Shown: in pieces, positions 1 through 6,636 of the stretch
Position numbering within the stretch: the first letter of the stretch is position 1
Layout of the letters: each line of letters starts with the position of its first letter
From: Pseudolabrys sp.
Lineage (GTDB): Bacteria > Pseudomonadota > Alphaproteobacteria > Rhizobiales > Xanthobacteraceae
Direction of reading: 5' to 3'
Length of the DNA stretch: 10,755 nt
Assembly (NCBI GenBank): GCA_026125925.1
Contig: JAHCKF010000083.1
Coordinates: forward strand, 1 to 10,755
Made by a program: the position numbers and the translations under genes
The notes under the pieces: model-generated
The model's input: the letters and a program-made list of their open reading frames with translations, nothing else
The model's database searches: none
Told to the model about the DNA's origin: nothing

Positions 1-859
1 AGCCGGTACCGCCGGACACCAGCGTGTTGACGCGGGAGCGGCCGATGATGCGCAGGATTTCCGCGCCCTGAGCCGTGATGGTGCCGAACTTGACGAGCTG
101 ATCGAGTGTCAGCTTGTCCTTCTTGAACTTACGAATGGTGAGCGCCGGGCCGTCGATCGCCAGCGGCGGCACGATGGCGTTGACGCGCGAGCCGTCCGGC
201 AAGCGCGCGTCGCAAATCGGCGAGGCTTCGTCGACGCGGCGGCCGACCTGACTGACGATGCGCTGACAGATGTTCAGCAGTTGCTGGTTGTCGCGGAAGC
301 GGATGCCGGTGCGCTGGATCTTGCCCTTGACTTCGATGTAGACGGTGCCGGAACCGTTGACCATGATGTCGGCGATGTCGTCGCGCGCCAGGAGCGGCTC
401 GAGCGGACCGAAGCCGAGAACGTCGTTGCAGATGTCGTCGAGCAGCTCTTCCTGCTCGGAAATCGACATCACGATGTTCTTGATCGAGATGATCTCGTTG
501 ACGATGTCGCGGATTTCCTCGCGCGCCGAGTCGGCGTCGAGGCGGGCGAGCTGCGCCAGATCGATGGCCTCGATCAGCGCGCCGAAGATGGTGCCCTTGG
601 TGGCGTAATAGGCTTCCGACCGCCGTGAATCGACCGCCGGCATGTTGACCGCGGCCTGGCGGCGTTCCGGCGTCGGCGCCGGCACCAAAGGCGCGCCGAG
701 GCCGTCGGACGGGAAGGGCGTGCGGCCGCTCTCGACCGGAGCCGGCGGCGCCGATAGGGCATCGGGCGCCGGCACGGCCGGCGCGAGCGTTGCCGCATGC
801 GGCGCTGTCACCGGCGCCGCGGGGCGGAAATCGCTGTTGGCGCTACGCTTACCGAACAC
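1..859 (-). CDS. cpaF: CpaF/TadA-type pilus assembly ATPase, N-terminal 286 residues (cut by window start)
   Basis: Secretion-superfamily hexameric ATPase that powers Tad pilus assembly (and probably retraction) at the inner membrane. The reading frame is open from a GTG at 859 to the window edge. GTG is chosen because a GGAG lies 9 nt upstream (869-872) and the sequence MFGKRS follows directly. Residues about 10-75 are a Pro/Ala-rich, probably disordered tail. Residues about 85-145 form the helical N-terminal region. From about 148 the conserved CpaF core begins (GFGPLEPLL, then IMVNGSG at 165-171). It continues through the Arg-rich stretch RIVSQVGRRVDE (200-211), DARLPDGSRVNA (217-228) and TIRKF (241-245). 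The last visible residues are SGGTG (282-286), the start of the Walker A P-loop, so the Walker A lysine, Walker B and His boxes lie outside the window. It is the last visible gene of the minus-strand Tad operon, 34 bp after cpaE. The family call is very secure. Confidence 0.96.
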   Translation of the reverse strand, partial: MFGKRSANSDFRPAAPVTAPHAATLAPAVPAPDALSAPPAPVESGRTPFPSDGLGAPLVPAPTPERRQAAVNMPAVDSRRSEAYYATKGTIFGALIEAIDLAQLARLDADSAREEIRDIVNEIISIKNIVMSISEQEELLDDICNDVLGFGPLEPLLARDDIADIMVNGSGTVYIEVKGKIQRTGIRFRDNQQLLNICQRIVSQVGRRVDEASPICDARLPDGSRVNAIVPPLAIDGPALTIRKFKKDKLTLDQLVKFGTITAQGAEILRIIGRSRVNTLVSGGTG

Positions 860-893
860 GTTACTTCACTCCAGACAATCGAACGCAGCGGCG

Positions 894-2168
894 TCAGCCG
901 GCGCGCTTGAGCAGCTTGCCGAGCAGGCTCGGGCGGCCGCGCTTGGCTTCGGCGCGCCCGGTGAGAACTTGCGCCATCTGGCGGAACAGCTCCGCCGTCT
1001 TATGGCTGGCCGAGACTTCGGCGATCATCTGCCCGTTATTGGCGGCAGTGCCGAACAGTTGCGGCTCGAACGGGATGATGGTCAGCGGCTGGTCTTCCAG
1101 CGCCTTGGCGAAATCCGCAGGCGCGATCTCCGGCCGCTTGGGCACGCCCACCTGGTTCAGGCAGTAATGCGGACGATGATCGTTCGGCCGCGCGGCGCGC
1201 AAGAGATCGACCATGTTCTTGGCGTTGCGCAGGTTGGCGAGGTCGGGGCCGGCGACGATGAGAATCTCGTCGGCGCTCACCAGCAGCCGTTTGGTCCAGC
1301 CCGACCAGACATGCGGAATGTCGAGGACCACGCAAGGGATGGACGCGCGCATCGAATCGAGGATGGCGTCGAACGCCTCGGCGCCGAAATCGTAGACGCG
1401 ATCGAGCGTCGCCGGCGCCGCCAGCAGACTGAGGTGATCGGTGCATTTCGACAGCAGGCGGTCGACGAAGGCGGTGTCGATGCGATCCGGCGAGAACACC
1501 GCGTCGGCGATGCCCTGCGGCGGATCCTGGTTGTAGTCGAGGCCCGCGGTGCCGAAGGCCAAATCGAGGTCCGTGACCACGGTGTCGAGGCTGAGGTCGC
1601 GCGCGATCGCCCAGGAGATGTTGTGCGCCACGGTCGAGGCCCCGACGCCGCCTTTGGCGCCGACAACGGCGATGATGCGGCCGACCGGCTTGGCCTCCGG
1701 CGCGTGGAACAAACCGCACACCGAGCGCACCACGTCGATGGTCGAAACCGGCGCGATCAGATAGTCGCTGACGCCGCGGCGCGTCAGCTCGCGATAGAGC
1801 ATGACGTCGTTGATGCGGCCGACCACGATGACGCGGGTGCCGGCGTCGCAGACTTCGGCGAGCTGGTCGAGCCGCGTCAGGATGGCGTCGCCGCGGCTTT
1901 CCGCTTCGATGATGATGACGTTCGGCGTCGGCGAGTTGCGATAGGCTTCGACGGCCGCGGTCGCGCCGCCCATCTGGATCTTCACATGCGCCTTGGCGAG
2001 CCGGCGGTCTTCGCCGGCGGATTGCACCGCCGCCGCCGTTTCCACGGTTTCGCAGAACGCCTGAATCGACACGCGCGGCGCCGGCGCGATGTGTTCCTCA
2101 ACCGGTAGCGCTTGCGGCGCCAGGCTGATGTCTTCCGATGGCGGGGTGAGGTTGCCGTTCTTGATCAT
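894..2168 (-). CDS. cpaE: CpaE/TadZ-type atypical MinD/ParA-like ATPase
   Basis: 424-residue cytoplasmic protein of the SIMIBI/ParA class, which in Tad systems places the pilus machine in the cell (family knowledge). Residues 1-50 are variable. Residues about 60-155 resemble a response-regulator receiver fold (NVIIIEAE at 83-90, RVIVVGR at 112-118, VSDYLIAP at 133-140). Glu88 seems to replace the phospho-acceptor Asp, and the usual Lys-Pro at the end is Ala-Pro (139-140), so it is probably a pseudo-receiver. The ATPase domain starts near 163. The P-loop reads GAKGGVGAST (170-179): the signature lysine K172 is present but the second, canonical lysine is Ala177. This substitution is common in CpaE. 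The switch region is VVTDLDLAFG (197-206) and the Walker B-like segment is VVLDIPHV (280-287). The start ATG overlaps the cpaD stop by 4 nt (ATGA, 2165-2168). No strong Shine-Dalgarno is seen, so translation is probably coupled. Confidence 0.95.
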   Translation of the reverse strand: MIKNGNLTPPSEDISLAPQALPVEEHIAPAPRVSIQAFCETVETAAAVQSAGEDRRLAKAHVKIQMGGATAAVEAYRNSPTPNVIIIEAESRGDAILTRLDQLAEVCDAGTRVIVVGRINDVMLYRELTRRGVSDYLIAPVSTIDVVRSVCGLFHAPEAKPVGRIIAVVGAKGGVGASTVAHNISWAIARDLSLDTVVTDLDLAFGTAGLDYNQDPPQGIADAVFSPDRIDTAFVDRLLSKCTDHLSLLAAPATLDRVYDFGAEAFDAILDSMRASIPCVVLDIPHVWSGWTKRLLVSADEILIVAGPDLANLRNAKNMVDLLRAARPNDHRPHYCLNQVGVPKRPEIAPADFAKALEDQPLTIIPFEPQLFGTAANNGQMIAEVSASHKTAELFRQMAQVLTGRAEAKRGRPSLLGKLLKRAG

Positions 2169-2896
2169 TTGCCGAGATCGCTGATCTTGCCGGCGTCGTA
2201 GCCGGAATAGGTGCCGCTCGGGCTGTCGCCCTTCCGAAACTTGTCGATTGCCACCGAACGCCGTGCCGCCCAGGCCGGCGATTCGCCGCGGGGCTGCACC
2301 AGATCGGCGGGATTATCGATTTGCGACGCCAGATTGCGCTGCGTGGCGCAGCCGAAATTCCAGTAAGGCCGGTTCGAGAAGTATTCGCGGCCGGAACTCG
2401 GCCCCAGATCCTTCGGCCACTCGCCGCACGGGCCGGCCTCCGCCATCATTTTCGAATATTGCAGCTTGATGCTGGTCAGCGATGCGGCTTCCGGCCGGTA
2501 CTTCCGCACGAAGACCGCATTGCGCGGCACAGCCGACGCCGCGAAAATCGAATGGATCTCGCGCATCGTATCGGCCGCCGCGCGATCGGTGCCGCCGCCC
2601 TGCGGGACCTCGACGACGATGCCGCTATTGGCTTCGTGCCGCCAGTTCTGCGCGAAGGCGAGAACGTCGGCGCGCTGGGACGGCGTCAAGCCGCCACGGT
2701 TGCGGCCGACGAAGACATCGACCTGGCGCGCGCCCTCGCGAACCGTGATCGGATGACGGTCGCGGTAATCGCTCGGGACTTCGTTTCTCGCGGTCTGCTG
2801 GTAGCAGCCGCCGAGCAGGCTGGTGAGCGCCGCGGCGGCGATGAGCCGAAGCGCCGCCTGGCGGCGCCTGTCGGCCGGGATTCGCAAGGCTGTCAT
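2165..2896 (-). CDS. cpaD: CpaD-family pilus lipoprotein
   Basis: 243-residue predicted outer-membrane lipoprotein that accompanies the CpaC secretin in Tad machines. From the ATG at 2896 the protein begins MTALRIPADRRRQAALRL, a basic n-region, then a hydrophobic stretch ending in the lipobox LLGGC with Cys31 as the lipidated residue. The mature part has the typical CpaD features: DYRDRHPITVREG, then VFVGRNRGGLTPSQRADV, and a C-terminal section with CGEWPKDLG and the FGCATQRNLA segment conserved in the family. ATG 2896 is preferred because GGAG (2905-2908) lies 8 nt upstream. A TTG at 2917 in the same frame would add 7 residues and overlap the cpaC stop, but it has no better ribosome site. 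The gene sits between cpaC and cpaE and ends in a 4-nt overlap with cpaE. Confidence 0.94.
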   Translation of the reverse strand: MTALRIPADRRRQAALRLIAAAALTSLLGGCYQQTARNEVPSDYRDRHPITVREGARQVDVFVGRNRGGLTPSQRADVLAFAQNWRHEANSGIVVEVPQGGGTDRAAADTMREIHSIFAASAVPRNAVFVRKYRPEAASLTSIKLQYSKMMAEAGPCGEWPKDLGPSSGREYFSNRPYWNFGCATQRNLASQIDNPADLVQPRGESPAWAARRSVAIDKFRKGDSPSGTYSGYDAGKISDLGK

Positions 2897-2913
2897 TGCA
2901 TCGTCTCCGCCGC

Positions 2914-4383
2914 TCAATCGAGGATGAAACCGTATTTGCCGTGATAGTCCGCCGCCGAAGGCGGGCTCGCCTTGCCGGGATCGCCATAGATCCGGTTGAG
3001 GCGGCCGAGCAGCGCCGTCGAGGGATCGCTCGGGTCCGCGAAGCCGTCGTCCGGCCGGGACAATTGCTTTTGCGCCACGGCATGCACGATGTAGGGCGTC
3101 ACGATCACGACCAGTTCGGTCTGGTTGTTGATGTAGTCGCGGCTCCTGAACAGCGCGCCGAGGATCGGCACCTGCATCAACCCGGGAATGCCGTTGATCT
3201 GCTGCTTGGTCTTTTCCTGGATCATGCCGGCGAGCGTCAGCGAACCGCCCGAGGGAATTTCCACGGTGGTTTCGGCGCGCCGCGTGGTGATCGACGGGAT
3301 GGTGAGCGACTGCGTCGCACCCGGCACCGTCAGGGTCAGTGCGTTGTCGGTCGACAGGTCGGAGACTTCGGTCATCACCTTGAGGCTGATGCGGCCTTCC
3401 GTCAGCACGACCGGCGTAAACACCAGGCCGACGCCGAATTTCTTGAAGTCGACCTGCGACTGACAGACCGGCGGCGACTTGGTGGTGTCGCAGGACAGAC
3501 CGTTGGGGATCGGGAACTCGCCGCCGGCGACGAAGCTGGCGGTTTCGCCGGAGATGGCGGTAAGGTTCGGTTCGGCGAGCGTGCGCAGCACGCCGGCTCG
3601 GTCCATCGCGCGCAACGTCGCCGTCACGCCCTTGTAGCTGACGCCGAACGCCGTTTCGCTCAGCGTTTGGCCGACCGCGGAGAATGTATTCTGTGAGTTG
3701 AAAGTCACCGGATTGCCGGTCCTGCCGGCGGTCAGATCGATACCGAGCTGCTTGATGACGTCGCGGCGCACTTCGGCGACCGTCACCTTGAGCATGACCT
3801 GGTCGCGGCCGCGGATGGTGATGCCGTTGACGACCTTGGTACCGTCGCCGACCAGGCGCGAAGCCAGATCGTAGGCCTGCTGCGACTCAGCCGCGCTCGC
3901 CGCCGAGCCTGACAGCATGATGCCGTCGCCGACGCCTTCGATGCGGATGGTGGAATCCGGCATCGCCTGCTTGAGCGCTGCGCGAACGCCATTGAGGTCG
4001 CGGGTTACAGCGATATCGAAGCCGGCGATCTGCTTGCCGTTGGCATCGAAGAAGAAGATGTTGGTTTGCCCGACCTTGACGCCGATCATGTAGACGCGGC
4101 GGGCGGTGCGGACGACGGCGTTGGCGACGGTCGGATCGGCCACCAGCACGTCCTTGATGTCGGCCGGCAGGTCGATCGCCACCGACTTGCCGATGCCGAG
4201 CGGAATGAAGCGCGAGGTCGCTTCGCTCGCCGCCACCTGGACCACCGGCACGCCGGCGCCGGTGTCGGCCGCGTGCAGCGGCGCCGCGCCGGTCAGCGCC
4301 GCGGCCGCCAGCAGCGCCATCGTCAGGCCCGCGCGGATCGAGCGATGTTTCGCCATGGTCAGAAGTTTCCTTCGAACGATCAT
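2914..4383 (-). CDS. cpaC: CpaC/RcpA-type outer-membrane secretin
   Basis: 489-residue secretin that forms the outer-membrane pore for the Tad pilus. It has a Sec signal peptide: hydrophobic core at about 19-34, likely cleavage after LHA or LHAA (36-39). Residues about 58-127 are the pilus/secretin N-terminal domain (SRFIPLGIGKSVAIDLP, then KVGQTNIFFFD at 103-113). About 130-195 is a BON-like domain. Residues 195-432 are the N1/secretin core with DRAGVLRTLAEPNLTAISG (261-279) and the signature VPILGALFRSRDY (405-417) followed by TELVVIVTPYIV (422-433). Cys298 and Cys307 lie in a loop next to the GGEFPIP motif and could form a disulfide. The first ATG (4383) overlaps the cpaB stop by 4 nt. A second ATG at 4356 has AAGGA upstream and gives a shorter, more typical signal peptide (MAKHRSIRAG), so the true start could be either. 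Confidence 0.96.
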   Translation of the reverse strand: MIVRRKLLTMAKHRSIRAGLTMALLAAAALTGAAPLHAADTGAGVPVVQVAASEATSRFIPLGIGKSVAIDLPADIKDVLVADPTVANAVVRTARRVYMIGVKVGQTNIFFFDANGKQIAGFDIAVTRDLNGVRAALKQAMPDSTIRIEGVGDGIMLSGSAASAAESQQAYDLASRLVGDGTKVVNGITIRGRDQVMLKVTVAEVRRDVIKQLGIDLTAGRTGNPVTFNSQNTFSAVGQTLSETAFGVSYKGVTATLRAMDRAGVLRTLAEPNLTAISGETASFVAGGEFPIPNGLSCDTTKSPPVCQSQVDFKKFGVGLVFTPVVLTEGRISLKVMTEVSDLSTDNALTLTVPGATQSLTIPSITTRRAETTVEIPSGGSLTLAGMIQEKTKQQINGIPGLMQVPILGALFRSRDYINNQTELVVIVTPYIVHAVAQKQLSRPDDGFADPSDPSTALLGRLNRIYGDPGKASPPSAADYHGKYGFILD

Positions 4384-5168
4384 CGCGGCGTGCTCACGGT
4401 GGTCACGCCGAAGCGGACGATGTTAACGCCGACGTTACGGGGACCTTCGACCGGGCCCTCGTTCTTCTCGGCGTCGGTGATGCTGCGCAGCGCCAGCGAC
4501 AGCGTGCCGCGCTGCTGTGACAGCGCGAGCGTTTCGACCTGCGGCGGCGACAACTCCAGCGTCGCCGTCTTGCCGACGACGACCTTCTGGCCGTTCTTCT
4601 CTTCGACATTCTGGTCGATCGCCAGCACGCGGATGTTGCGGAGCACGACCTCGCTGGTGTGGCTCTCGACGCCGGTCGCCTTTTCGGCCTCGCGGTCGCG
4701 GCGGGTCAGGATCACGTCGACATGATCATTCGGCAGGATGAAACCGCCCGCCGACGTTTCCGGCGAAATGGTGGTCGACACCGCGCGCATGCCGGGCGGC
4801 AGGATCGCCGCCATGAAGCCGGAGCCCTTGGCGTTCACCAGTTTGGCTTCGCGGATCGGCTCGCCGGCGACGAACGGATAGCGCGCGATCTGACCCGAAA
4901 GGTTTTCGATGGCCGCGGGGCGATCACTCTTGCGAATGAAATTACCTGTCGAGGCTTCCATCGGCCAGGCTTGCCATTCGACATCGGCGGCGCTGATGGT
5001 CTGGCCCATGCCGATGTTGCTCTTGGCGACGAGGACATCGATCGTTGCCGGCTGGACGGCCACGGGCGCCGGCGTTTCCGGCGGCTTCTGGCTGCGACCG
5101 GCCAGCATCGCCGCAACGCCACCGGCAGCGACGGCGACTGTCAACACCACGATGCGCGCGGCTTTCAT
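4380..5168 (-). CDS. cpaB: CpaB/RcpC-type pilus assembly protein
   Basis: 262-residue, single-pass, periplasm-facing Tad component. The N-terminal membrane segment is at residues 5-23. It is followed by a Pro-rich linker (29-40), a SAF domain at about 43-111 (VLVAKSNIGMGQTISAADV, later YPFVAGEPIREAKL) and the RcpC/CpaB domain from about 118. That domain includes AAILPPGMRAVS (120-131), GGFILPNDHVDVILTRR (141-157), and VVLRNIRVLAID (174-185) leading to ATLELSPPQ (202-210). Family members are thought to bind peptidoglycan through SAF and to stabilise the secretin; that role is inferred here. It is the first gene of the tightly coupled cpaBCDEF block and overlaps cpaC by 4 nt. A purine-rich GAGAGTGAG stretch upstream of the ATG serves as the ribosome site. 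A 170 bp spacer separates it from cpaA, so it may have its own promoter. Confidence 0.95.
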   Translation of the reverse strand: MKAARIVVLTVAVAAGGVAAMLAGRSQKPPETPAPVAVQPATIDVLVAKSNIGMGQTISAADVEWQAWPMEASTGNFIRKSDRPAAIENLSGQIARYPFVAGEPIREAKLVNAKGSGFMAAILPPGMRAVSTTISPETSAGGFILPNDHVDVILTRRDREAEKATGVESHTSEVVLRNIRVLAIDQNVEEKNGQKVVVGKTATLELSPPQVETLALSQQRGTLSLALRSITDAEKNEGPVEGPRNVGVNIVRFGVTTVSTPR

Positions 5169-5338
5169 ACGCTCACTCTCACCAAACAGACGGACGGATC
5201 GCCGTCAAAACCCACATGGCGGCCGAACCGGCCGCGTGCATGGATTTGACCAGCTAAAGGTCAAGGCATGGTTAAGGAGCGGTGACTAAGTCGAGTTAAT
5301 AAACGGTTGCGCTCGACGTCAGCGAACACCGCGCAGGA
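5169..5338 (-). promoter_or_regulatory. cpaA-cpaB spacer, candidate promoter and operator region for cpaBCDEF
   Basis: This is the only sizeable gap inside the minus-strand Tad block besides pilA-cpaA, so it is the natural place for a promoter of cpaB to cpaF. On the minus strand it holds two TTAAC half-sites (5295-5299 and 5271-5275), the half-site of the alphaproteobacterial CtrA box TTAA-N7-TTAAC. The first has only a weak partner (GCAA at 5307-5310). Downstream is a perfect 6-bp inverted repeat (5246-5264). The minus strand also reads CTTGACC over this repeat, which resembles a -35 element, but no clear -10 could be fixed. No transcription start can be set from sequence alone. Confidence 0.45.
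5246..5264. repeat. Inverted repeat TTGACC-N7-GGTCAA, candidate operator
   Basis: The two 6-bp arms (5246-5251 and 5259-5264) are perfect inverted complements around a 7-bp AT-rich centre (AGCTAAA). Outside the arms the similarity goes on loosely, with CATG on both sides at offsets differing by one base. The 19-bp dyad lies 78 bp upstream of cpaB. It looks like a binding site for a dimeric regulator. It is not followed by a T-tract on the minus strand, so a terminator is unlikely. The cognate regulator is unknown. Confidence 0.45.
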
Positions 5339-5848
5339 TCAGGGCGTGGCGCCCGGCATCCATCCGGTCTTCGGATAGATGATCAGTGCGGCGGCGGCGA
5401 GCGCGATGCCGTAAGGAATACCGCCGCGCTCTTCGTGCAGCCGCATGATCCAGGGATGCCGCGTCAGCGCCTGCGGCAACGGCAGCTTGCGGAACTGCAA
5501 CAAGGCCAGCGTGAGGGCGCCGCCGAAGATGGACGCATAGAGCGCATAATCGAGGAGGTGATCGAAGCCGAACCACAAGGCCGTGGCGGCGAACAGTTTG
5601 GCGTCGCCGCCGCCGATCCAGCCGCGTGCGAAGAAGATGAAGCCGACCACCAGCACGCCGGCTGCGGCGGCGACATGCATACCGATCGTGGCGAGCGGCA
5701 TGCCCGCCGCCAGCGCCAGGGCCAGGAAGCCGGCGGACAGCGCCAGCGACAGCCGGTTGGAAATGGTCATGGTGAGGAGGTCGCTCGAGGCGGCGAAAGC
5801 CATCAGCGCCGGGAACAGAGCGAGCCTGATCACGTCGATCGCCGTCAT
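5339..5848 (-). CDS. cpaA: CpaA/TadV-type prepilin peptidase (A24 family)
   Basis: 169-residue inner-membrane aspartic peptidase that cleaves the short leader of Flp pilin and TadE-like pseudopilins. Hydrophobic segments are visible at about 5-22, 33-49, 56-75, 83-115 and 143-158. The two catalytic aspartates of the family are present: Asp23 in SSDLLTMTI and Asp82 in the GGGDAKL motif (79-85). There is no N-terminal methylase domain, as expected for the short CpaA/TadV form. The ATG at 5848 has AAGGA about 8 nt upstream. It lies downstream of pilA on the same strand, separated by 168 bp holding a hairpin, which implies lower expression than pilA. The length is normal for CpaA. Confidence 0.94.
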   Translation of the reverse strand: MTAIDVIRLALFPALMAFAASSDLLTMTISNRLSLALSAGFLALALAAGMPLATIGMHVAAAAGVLVVGFIFFARGWIGGGDAKLFAATALWFGFDHLLDYALYASIFGGALTLALLQFRKLPLPQALTRHPWIMRLHEERGGIPYGIALAAAALIIYPKTGWMPGATP

Positions 5849-5966
5849 CTCAACATCCTTTGATTCAACCGTTGCGCCAGGCGCTGCGGCGGCAGGTCAA
5901 AGCTACAGCTCATTTGCTTGCCGTTCGGTTAGCGCGATCGCGACAAGACGATCGTCCGGAATGGCA

Positions 5967-5994
5967 AAGGGCCCCGGAGTTCACCGGAGCCCTT
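5967..5994 (-). terminator. Hairpin after pilA, likely leaky terminator/attenuator
   Basis: Two 11-nt arms (5967-5977 and 5984-5994) flank a 6-nt loop. Ten pairs are Watson-Crick. The eleventh (5973/5988) is a C-A mismatch in plus-strand RNA but a G-U wobble in minus-strand RNA, so the stem is intact only for the pilA direction. It starts 23 nt after the pilA stop. The following minus-strand bases (TTTGCC) give only a short U run, so partial read-through into cpaA is expected. This fits the common pattern of abundant pilin and scarce machinery. Confidence 0.7.
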
Positions 5995-6016
5995 AGAAGA
6001 TTCACAGCCGCCCGGC

Positions 6017-6181
6017 TTATTTAAGCTGGGTCGAGATGCTGTTGAACGAGGTGTTGAGCTTGGTGCCGATCGTGTTGACGACCGAAATGATGGCGACGGC
6101 GATGCCGGCAGCGATCAGGCCGTATTCGATGGCGGTCGCGCCCGAATCGTCCTTCATAAAACGCACGAACAGGTTCTTCAT
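6017..6181 (-). CDS. pilA: Flp/PilA-type Tad major pilin
   Basis: 54-residue prepilin, the structural subunit of the Tad pilus. The start ATG at 6181 has GGAG 7 nt upstream. The leader is MKNLFVRFMKDDSG, with cleavage expected after Gly14. The mature protein begins ATAIEYGLIAAGIAV and has Glu19-Tyr20 at mature positions +5 and +6, the Flp hallmark, followed by a hydrophobic helix to about residue 36. A short polar tail ends in STQLK. The mature subunit would be 40 residues, typical of Flp pilins. It is the most upstream gene of the minus-strand Tad block and has a long AT-rich leader region, suggesting a strong regulated promoter. CpaA nearby should process it. A longer frame on the same strand (6021-6257) is an out-of-frame shadow. 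Confidence 0.97.
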   Translation of the reverse strand: MKNLFVRFMKDDSGATAIEYGLIAAGIAVAIISVVNTIGTKLNTSFNSISTQLK

Positions 6182-6636
6182 CGGTAGCTCCATTGAGATC
6201 CACGTGGGCTGAGCAGGTCCAGAACGCGGGTGACAGCCGCCGTCCTGATGGAGGCACCTTACGAGGGAGGTCTTGCGGCCGTCTTAATGTGATCTAAGAA
6301 ATACAAGGGCATTTTGCGGTATTGGCACGTAGTTAATCAGATGTAACCTAATGAATATCATGGTTAAGAATCCATTTATAATGTAATATCAAAAGGTGGT
6401 ATTCTATTATTCTGTCGAATACGTTCAGTTTAGTTAGAAGAAACCTGCTAATTTTGAAATATTACCTTCTCAAGCGCCGAAAGTATTCACGCCGCAATAC
6501 TTTGACGGTTGGTTGCCCTGCTTCCCGGCGGCGTCGGCGAGGCCGCCTGCCGTCGCTAAATTTTACAGCCTTCACGAGTAATTAATACGCGACGTGGATA
6601 CCGGAGGTGCCGGAGACGTCCTCGCGCGGGCCGCAC
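6182..6636. promoter_or_regulatory. AT-rich divergent spacer between pilA and the membrane hydroxylase gene
   Basis: This 455 bp stretch contains no convincing gene. By hand count 6301-6480 is 33% GC, against clearly GC-rich coding sequence on both sides. It must hold the pilA promoter (minus) and probably that of the hydroxylase (plus). It contains one good and one weak CtrA-like site (6363-6378 and 6332-6346). It also has a small GC-rich inverted repeat (GGCGGC 6527-6532 with GCCGCC 6542-6547) without an adjacent T-run. No convincing -35/-10 pair could be fixed on either strand. Confidence 0.55.
6363..6378 (-). promoter_or_regulatory. Candidate CtrA-binding site upstream of pilA
   Basis: On the minus strand this reads TAAA-N7-TTAAC, which matches the alphaproteobacterial CtrA box TTAA-N7-TTAAC at 8 of 9 fixed positions with exact spacing. 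It lies about 182 bp upstream of the pilA start. A second TTAAC half-site on the same strand (6332-6336), with TTAC at 6-nt spacing, lies 31 bp closer to pilA, about three helical turns away. CtrA activates pilA in Caulobacter (established knowledge). That the same control acts here is inferred. Confidence 0.5.

Noticed and set aside
642..2108. Long plus-strand frame (488 codons) opposite cpaF and cpaE
   Set aside because: It is antisense to two well-recognised genes, is very rich in Arg, Ala and Gly, shows no domain, and is the usual mirror frame of GC-rich coding DNA.
5246..5264. Inverted repeat before cpaB as a terminator of the cpaA transcript
   Set aside because: The arms are only 6 bp and no T-tract follows on the minus strand; an operator is the better reading.
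6021..6257. 78-codon minus-strand frame over pilA
   Set aside because: It is out of frame with the clear Flp pilin and has no ribosome site or recognisable motif.
6322..6329. TTGGCACG, a perfect sigma-54 -24 element on the plus strand
   Set aside because: The required GC of the -12 element is absent at the proper spacing (AT is found), and no gene starts within a sensible distance.
6527..6547. GGCGGC/GCCGCC hairpin upstream of the hydroxylase gene
   Set aside because: The stem is only 6 bp, GC-rich repeats like this are common here, and no T-run follows directly, so a terminator cannot be claimed.
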